Below are positions 1 through 5,600 of a DNA stretch of 7,697 nucleotides, piece after piece (the first letter of the stretch is position 1; the number at the start of each line of letters is the position of its first letter). Source of the stretch: JBGTBQ01 sp041749275 (GTDB lineage: Bacteria; Acidobacteriota; Blastocatellia; Pyrinomonadales; Pyrinomonadaceae); assembly GCA_041749275.1 (NCBI GenBank), contig JBGTBQ010000301.1, positions 1 to 7,697 on the forward strand. The letters are read 5' to 3'. Below the pieces are notes generated by a model. It saw only the letters and a program-made list of their open reading frames with translations, was not told where the DNA came from and did not search any database. Made by a program: the position numbers and the translations under genes.

Positions 1-1199
1 TACTCGATCTCCCCGTCCGCCAAGTAGCGCGCCACGTCACCCGTCCGGTAGAGACGCGCCCCCGCCTCCGGCGAGTAAGGGTCGGGCACGAACCGCTCCG
101 CCGTCAGCCCCGGTCGCTTCAGGTATCCCCGCGCCAGCCCCGCCCCACCGATGTAAAGCTCTCCGGCCACCCCGACGGGCACCGGCTCGCCGCTCTCATC
201 GAGGATGTAGACCGTCGCGTTCCAAATCGGACGGCCTATCGGCGGGAGCACGCCGGGTGATTCATCCGGATTCCAGATCATGTGACCCGTCGCCGCATGG
301 GTCTCGGTCGGACCGTACTCGTTATGCAGCGTACAGCCGCCAAGTCTACGCAGGAAATTTTTGATACCTTCGGTGAGATGCAGCGCCTCCCCGGCGGTGA
401 TGATTTCGCGCAGGCTCAACGGCACAGCGCCGCGCGACGCGGCAGCCTCGGCCAGATAGCGCAGGGCGACGTAAGGGAGAAAGAGTCTCTCGATTCTTTC
501 TTTTGAGATGAACTCCAGCAGGCGCTCGACATCACGCCGCGCCTCGTCGCATATAAGGACGAGCGTGCCGCCGGAGCCGAACGTCGAGAGAATCTCCTGA
601 AAGGAAACGTCGAAGCTGAACGACGCGAATTGCAAGGTTCTGGCGGGGCCTTCGCGCGTCCAACTGGCGAGCTGCCACGACAGCAGGTTGAAGAGCGCGC
701 CGTGCTGCATTGCGACGCCCTTCGGGCGGCCCGTCGAGCCGGAGGTGTAGATGACGTAACAGAGGTTACCGACATCCGCCCCACTCTCCACCCGCTCCGA
801 CGACTCCAGCGCGATACGCTCCCACTCCTCTTCCACCCCAACGAACTCTACCCCCGCCCCCCATTCAGCAGCCCCGCGCGGCGACCCCTGCGTCAGCACT
901 ATATGTGCGCCGGCGTCCTCGACCATGTGGCGCAAACGCTCGGCAGGGTAGTCGGCGTCGAGCGGCATGTACGCGCCGCCGGCCTTGAGTATTGCCAGCA
1001 CGCCGACGATCAGCGTCACGGAACGCTCCATCATTACGCCGACCGGCGTCTCCGGCCCCACCCCGCGCCGACACAGATAGTGCGCCAGTTGATTTGTCTG
1101 CGCGTCCAACTCGCGGTAGGTCAATCGCTCGCCCTCGAACTCCAGCGCGACCGCGTCCGGCGTCAGCCGAGCCTGACGCTCGAAGAGCTTGTGGACGCA
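1..1199 (-). other. Adenylation (A) domain, C-terminal part missing
   Basis: From residue about 478 this domain activates an amino acid as aminoacyl-AMP. YTSGSTGRPKG (628-638) binds ATP phosphates; FDVS, NEYGPTE and YRTGD are also present. Placing the GrsA pocket positions by eye gives Asp674, Val675, Gln678, Leu716, Ile744, Ala746, Glu771, Ala779 and Ala780 (DVQLIAEAA). The first six match the published proline code DVQLIAHVVK; the last three do not. The conserved Lys of A10 is past the window edge. Substrate: undetermined, possibly proline-like. Confidence 0.93.
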
Positions 1200-2630
1200 T
1201 AGTCGCTCCGGCAACTCGACAGGCGGCGGGTTGAAGCCGCGCAGCAGGCGTTCGCGCTCGGGCGCGGAGAGCAGCGCATAGTCGCGCAGGCGCCGCGAAG
1301 GGTCTTCGGCCACGGCTTCGAGCAGCCTGATAAAGTGGTCGCACAGCCGCTCGACCGTCGTCGCGTCGAAGATGTCGCGGTTGTACTCGATGGTCCCGCG
1401 CATCCCGTCGCTCATCTCCGTCAGCAGCATGGTGAGGTCGAACTTGGTGGTCTCGTTGTAAATCTCCAGCGGCTCCAGCCGCACGCCGCTCAACTCCAAC
1501 ACCTCGGGCGGCGTGTTCTGCAAGACGAGCATGACCTGAAAGAGCGGCGTGCGGCTCATGTCGCGCTCGGGCTGAAGCTCCTCGACCAGCCGCTCGAAGG
1601 GCACCTCCTGATGCTGGTACGCGCCGAGGCACGTCTCGCGCACGCGCCCCAGCAACTCGCGGAAACTCTCCCGCCCCTCTACGTAGGTCCGCAGCGCCAG
1701 CGTGTTGACGAAGAAGCCGATGACCCCTTCCATTTCGCTGCGCGTGCGGTTGGCCACGGGTGTGCCCACGACTACGTCCGACTCGCCCGTATAACGCCAC
1801 AGCAGCACGTCTAAGGCGGACAGCAGCAGCATGAACAGCGTCACGCCCTCGCCGCGGCTCACACCCGACAGTCCATCTAACAACTCGCGGCGGAGACGAA
1901 AGTGGTGGCGAGCGCCGCGGTACGATTGGAAGGGAGGGCGCGGACGGTCTGTCGGCAGCGGCAGGCCGGGAGGGGCGCCCGCCAACCGCTCGCGCCAGTA
2001 GTCGAGTTGTCGCTCAAGCACCTCGCCCTGAAGCCACCCGCGCTGCCAGACGGCATAGTCGGCGTACTGCAACGTCAACTCTCCGAGCGGCGACGGCTCG
2101 CGGCGGATGAAGGCGTCGTAGAGGGTGGCGACATCGCGGACGAGCAGGCCCAGCGACCAGCCGTCAGCAACTATGTGGTGCATCGTGAAGAGCGCGATGT
2201 GCTCTTCCTCGCCGAGGCACAGTAGTTTCGCGCGCAGCAGCGGCCCGCGCCGTAGGTCGAAGGGCAGGCGCGCCTCCTCGTCGGACAACTCGCCCACGCG
2301 CCCCCCCTGCTCCCGCTCGCTTAAGTCCCTCAGATCAACCAGCGTCAGGTGCAAACAGACTTCCTCAGAGACGATCTGCACCGGCTGGCTGTCAACCACG
2401 TCAAAGCGCGTCCGCAACGACTCGTGTCTGTGCACCACCTCGCGCAAAGCCAGTTCGAGCGCGCCCACGTCGAGCGCGCCTCGCAGCCGCAAGCCGAAAG
2501 GCATGTTGTAGTGCGCGCCCGACGGCTCGAACTGGTCGAGGAACCAGAGCCGCTGCTGCGCGAACGAGAGCGGGAAGACGAAGACGTTCTCGTCGGATGA
2601 GGGAGCCTGATGATCGAGCTGTTCACTCAT
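1..2630 (-). CDS. NRPS subunit, C-A..., 3' end outside window
   Basis: This NRPS elongation subunit should join the chain delivered by the preceding PKS module to an amino acid activated by its own A domain. It starts at ATG 2628-2630 (MSEQLDHQ), 38 bases after the upstream stop; no usable start lies in frame in that gap, and the C1 motif begins at residue 22. The frame was read through 876 codons to base 3 without a stop. The last two bases fit Tyr of the usual GEIEY stretch. Seen are a full C domain (about 18-450) with HHIVADGWS at 151 onward, and an A domain from about residue 478 with YTSGSTGRPKG (628-638), FDVS (673-676), NEYGPTE (770-776) and YRTGD (861-865). The remaining A-domain C-terminus, including the A10 lysine, and presumably a carrier domain lie past the left edge. 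Substrate cannot be fixed. Confidence 0.97.
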   Translation of the reverse strand, partial: MSEQLDHQAPSSDENVFVFPLSFAQQRLWFLDQFEPSGAHYNMPFGLRLRGALDVGALELALREVVHRHESLRTRFDVVDSQPVQIVSEEVCLHLTLVDLRDLSEREQGGRVGELSDEEARLPFDLRRGPLLRAKLLCLGEEEHIALFTMHHIVADGWSLGLLVRDVATLYDAFIRREPSPLGELTLQYADYAVWQRGWLQGEVLERQLDYWRERLAGAPPGLPLPTDRPRPPFQSYRGARHHFRLRRELLDGLSGVSRGEGVTLFMLLLSALDVLLWRYTGESDVVVGTPVANRTRSEMEGVIGFFVNTLALRTYVEGRESFRELLGRVRETCLGAYQHQEVPFERLVEELQPERDMSRTPLFQVMLVLQNTPPEVLELSGVRLEPLEIYNETTKFDLTMLLTEMSDGMRGTIEYNRDIFDATTVERLCDHFIRLLEAVAEDPSRRLRDYALLSAPERERLLRGFNPPPVELPERLCVHKLFERQARLTPDAVALEFEGERLTYRELDAQTNQLAHYLCRRGVGPETPVGVMMERSVTLIVGVLAILKAGGAYMPLDADYPAERLRHMVEDAGAHIVLTQGSPRGAAEWGAGVEFVGVEEEWERIALESSERVESGADVGNLCYVIYTSGSTGRPKGVAMQHGALFNLLSWQLASWTREGPARTLQFASFSFDVSFQEILSTFGSGGTLVLICDEARRDVERLLEFISKERIERLFLPYVALRYLAEAAASRGAVPLSLREIITAGEALHLTEGIKNFLRRLGGCTLHNEYGPTETHAATGHMIWNPDESPGVLPPIGRPIWNATVYILDESGEPVPVGVAGELYIGGAGLARGYLKRPGLTAERFVPDPYSPEAGARLYRTGDVARYLADGEIE
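1281..2579 (-). other. Condensation (C) domain, LCL-like
   Basis: Residues about 18-450 of the NRPS subunit form the amide bond between the chain on upstream T2 and the downstream aminoacyl carrier. Motifs in order are SFAQQRLWFL (22), HHIVADGWS with the catalytic second His152 and Asp156, YADYAVWQR, IGFFVNTLALR (304), HQEVPFERLVEEL (from 340) and RDMSRTPLFQ (356). The C1, C5 and C7 forms match the LCL class best; there is no sign of a cyclization (DxxxxD in place of HHxxxDG) or dual C/E domain. The class call is by eye. Confidence 0.93.
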
Positions 2631-2637
2631 TATGCCA

Positions 2638-2641
2638 ACCT
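2638..2641 (-). promoter_or_regulatory. Weak ribosome binding site (AGGT)
   Basis: On the minus strand AGGT lies 7 bases before ATG 2630 and could pair with the 16S rRNA tail. It sits in the 38-base gap 2631-2668, which otherwise holds only a 4-base inverted repeat (CTGA/TCAG). No promoter or terminator is visible in the gap, supporting one transcript for both genes. Confidence 0.45.
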
Positions 2642-2668
2642 GACGGCCAATCAGTGTAAGGTTCGTCC

Positions 2669-5600
2669 TTAGAGGGGTGCGCGGTTCAGGCGTCGCGCGA
2701 CTCTGGGGGCGCGCTCGATGCCGGGCGACGGCGTGGGCGCGGCGTCGCCGTCTTCACCCTTCGCGGCTAACAACTCCTTGACCGCCTCGGCCAGGCTGGC
2801 GACCTCGGGCGATTCAAAAAGCCTACGCATGTGCACCTCCACCCGGTACATGTCGCGTAGGCGTGAAAGGAGCCGCGTCGCCAACAGCGAGTGCCCGCCC
2901 AACTCGAAGAAGCTGTCGTAAATCCCGACCCGGTCAATGCCGAGCAGATACTGCCACACGCCCGCGATTGCCTGCTCCACCTCATCGCGTGGCGCGACGT
3001 AATCGTTAGGCATCTCGGGCCGTTCGTGGGCGGCGTCCGGCGCCTGCGCCCCCTCCGCCGACGGCTCACCCGGCGCGCCGCCCCAAACGTCGCGGCGCGC
3101 CGAAAGATCGCCCGCCGAGACTATGACGTGGCCCGATGTCGGCTGCCGCACCACGCGCATCAGCGCGTCGAGGCTTTCGACCGGCGACAGCGCGAACTCG
3201 TCCGCACTCGTCCGCGCGCCTTCGGTCGGCGCCCGCTCTGCCGCCAGCCATGCGTCCCAGTTCGTCGTGATAAGCGGGTAAGGCCGAGTCTTAGCAGCCG
3301 CGGAGGCGAAGGCTTCGGCGTAGAGGTTAGCCGCCGCGTGCGCGGTCAACCCCAGCCCTCCGAGCGTCGAGGCGTTTGAAGAAACGACTAACATGAAGTC
3401 GAGCGCCCGGTCGCGCAAGAGCTTGTCGAGGACGCACAGTCCCTGCGCCTTCGGCCTGATTTGCGCTCCCGTGCTCTCGCGACTGACCTCCTCTACGGGG
3501 CGGAAGACCGAGTCGCCAGACATGTCCCCGGCGGCATGAAACACACCACGAAGCTTTCCGAACTCGTCGAGGTGCGTCAACGCCGAACGCATCTGCTGCT
3601 CGTCGGCCACGTCGGCACTGACGAGCAGCACCTCGGCGCCAAGCTCCTCCAACTCCAGAAGCTTTTTAATCTTCCCCGCGATCTTCTCTTGGGGGTCGTG
3701 CGTTTCGAGCCATTGCTGCCAGTCGCGGCGCTCGGGAAGGGGCGTGCGCCCGAGTAGCGCGAGGCGCGGGCGCGCCTCGCGCGCCAAGTGCCTCGCTATC
3801 GTTAAGCCGACTTTACCCAATCCTCCGGTGATGAGGTAGACGCCGTCCGGTCGGAGTTCCCTGACCGGCGGCGCGTCGGCCTCCAGCCGCACCTGCGCGT
3901 AGGTCTGCACCCATCGCTGAACTCCGCGATAAGCGACCACGGTATCGGACGAGTCCGACGAAAGCTCTGCGGAAAGCTGTTCGAGCAGAGAGGCGGTGGG
4001 CTTTGCGCCGTCCGCGAAAGAGAGGTCAATGCTGCGGCAGGTGATATTCGGGTACTCCTGTGGGATGACGCGACATGGCCCCAGCAGCGTAGCCTTTTCG
4101 GGGCACTCCCGCTCCTCGCCGCTCAGGTCGTGGAGCCGGTTCGAGACGACCAGCACCTTCAACTCTTCCGCGGCCCTCCCCCTCACCCACGCGCGCGCGA
4201 GATAAAGAAGACTGAAGTAACCGTCACGCAGACGCTCTGCCAGAACGTCTCCGCTCGCAGACTCTTCGCCCCCGTCCGTCACGTTCCAGAGGTGTGCCGC
4301 CACAGCCGGGAGCGTCCCCGCCTTCTCCAACTCGGCAACCAGAGAAATGTAATCCTCCTCGCGCGCCGGGTTAATCCGGTAAGCATTTCCGTCCAGCTTC
4401 GCAAAACTGCTCCCGGCGGCTACCGTCACGACCTCACGCGACGCCCCCGCGAGCCGGGCCGCGAGGGCTTCGCCCAAACCCGCACGGTCGAGGAAGAACA
4501 GCCACCGCTCCTTCGGCTCCGCCGAGACTTCGGGACGGCGCGGGGGCGGTGGCAGCGAACGCGACCACGAAGGAAGGTAGAACCAGTCGGCGCGATCCGG
4601 TTTCTTACCGGACGCGGAGCGGTAAGCTCCGAGCGCCCCTTTCCGCGGCTCGACCCAGTAGCGGCTGCGCTCGAAACAGTAAGTCGGCAGGGCGACCCGC
4701 CGCCGCCGCTCGTGCGCGTAGAAGGCGTCCCAATCAACGGCCCCGCCGGCCAGCCATAGTTGCCCCGCGGCGTTCAGCAGGAACTTCTCGTCGGGCTGCT
4801 CGTCCTGCGGGTGATGCAGGCTCGGCAGGGCGACCAGCGGGTTTCCATTTTCACGCGGCTGCTGCCTGACCAGCATGCTCAAAGTCTGACCCGGCCCCGC
4901 CTCCAAGAAGACGCTCCCCTTCTCCTTCAGCAACTCGCTCAACCCGTCAGCGAAGCGCACGGTCTGACGCAGATGTCTCACCCAGTAGTCCGGGTCGGTC
5001 GCCTCTTCCGGCCTGATCCACGTCCCCGTCACGTTCGAGATGTAGCGCATCCGCGGCGCGCGCAACGTCAGCCCGCCGACGACGCGCCTCATCTCCTCGA
5101 GCGCCGGCGTGACGATAGCCGAATGCGAAGCCACCTCGATGTGTAAGCGCCGGAAATCGGCCCCGCGGGCGGCAAGCACCTTTTCGAGTTCGTCAATGGC
5201 GCTCACCTCGCCGGAGAGCACGCACAGCGACGGCCCGTTGACGGCGGCCACGGAAACTTTCTCGCTGCCGGCGAGCAGCCCCTCGACTTCCTTTGGCTCC
5301 AGGCTCACGCTCAACATCGCCCCCGCCGGGAGCATTTGCATCAGCCGCCCGCGCTCGGCCACCAGTCGCAACGCGTCTTCCAGCGAAAAGACGCCGGCCA
5401 GACACGCCGCCACGTACTCGCCGAGGCTGTGGCCGATCATCGCCCAAGGGCGGACGCCCCACGCCATCCACTGCTTCGCCGTCGCGTACTCGGTGACGAA
5501 CAACGCCGGGAGCGCCGTCGCCGTCTGTCGCAACTGCTCGGTAGCCGTCTCGGCCTCTTCCGCGGAGGGATACAGCACGCTGCGTAAGTCCAGCCCCAAC

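Noticed and set aside
865..1800. 311-codon minus-strand open frame inside the NRPS gene
   Set aside because: It is in another frame of the same DNA, gives an Arg/Ala/Gly-rich sequence with no domain, and the overlapping frame carries unbroken C and A motifs. Long shadow frames are expected in GC-rich genes.
2631..2668. Possible terminator or promoter between the two genes
   Set aside because: The gap has only a 4-base inverted repeat with a 7-base loop, no T-run, and no convincing -35/-10 pair.
5120..5134. Firm call of methylmalonyl specificity from the ASH motif
   Set aside because: The first position is Val rather than Tyr and the serine motif is GHSLG, which points to malonyl; the evidence conflicts.
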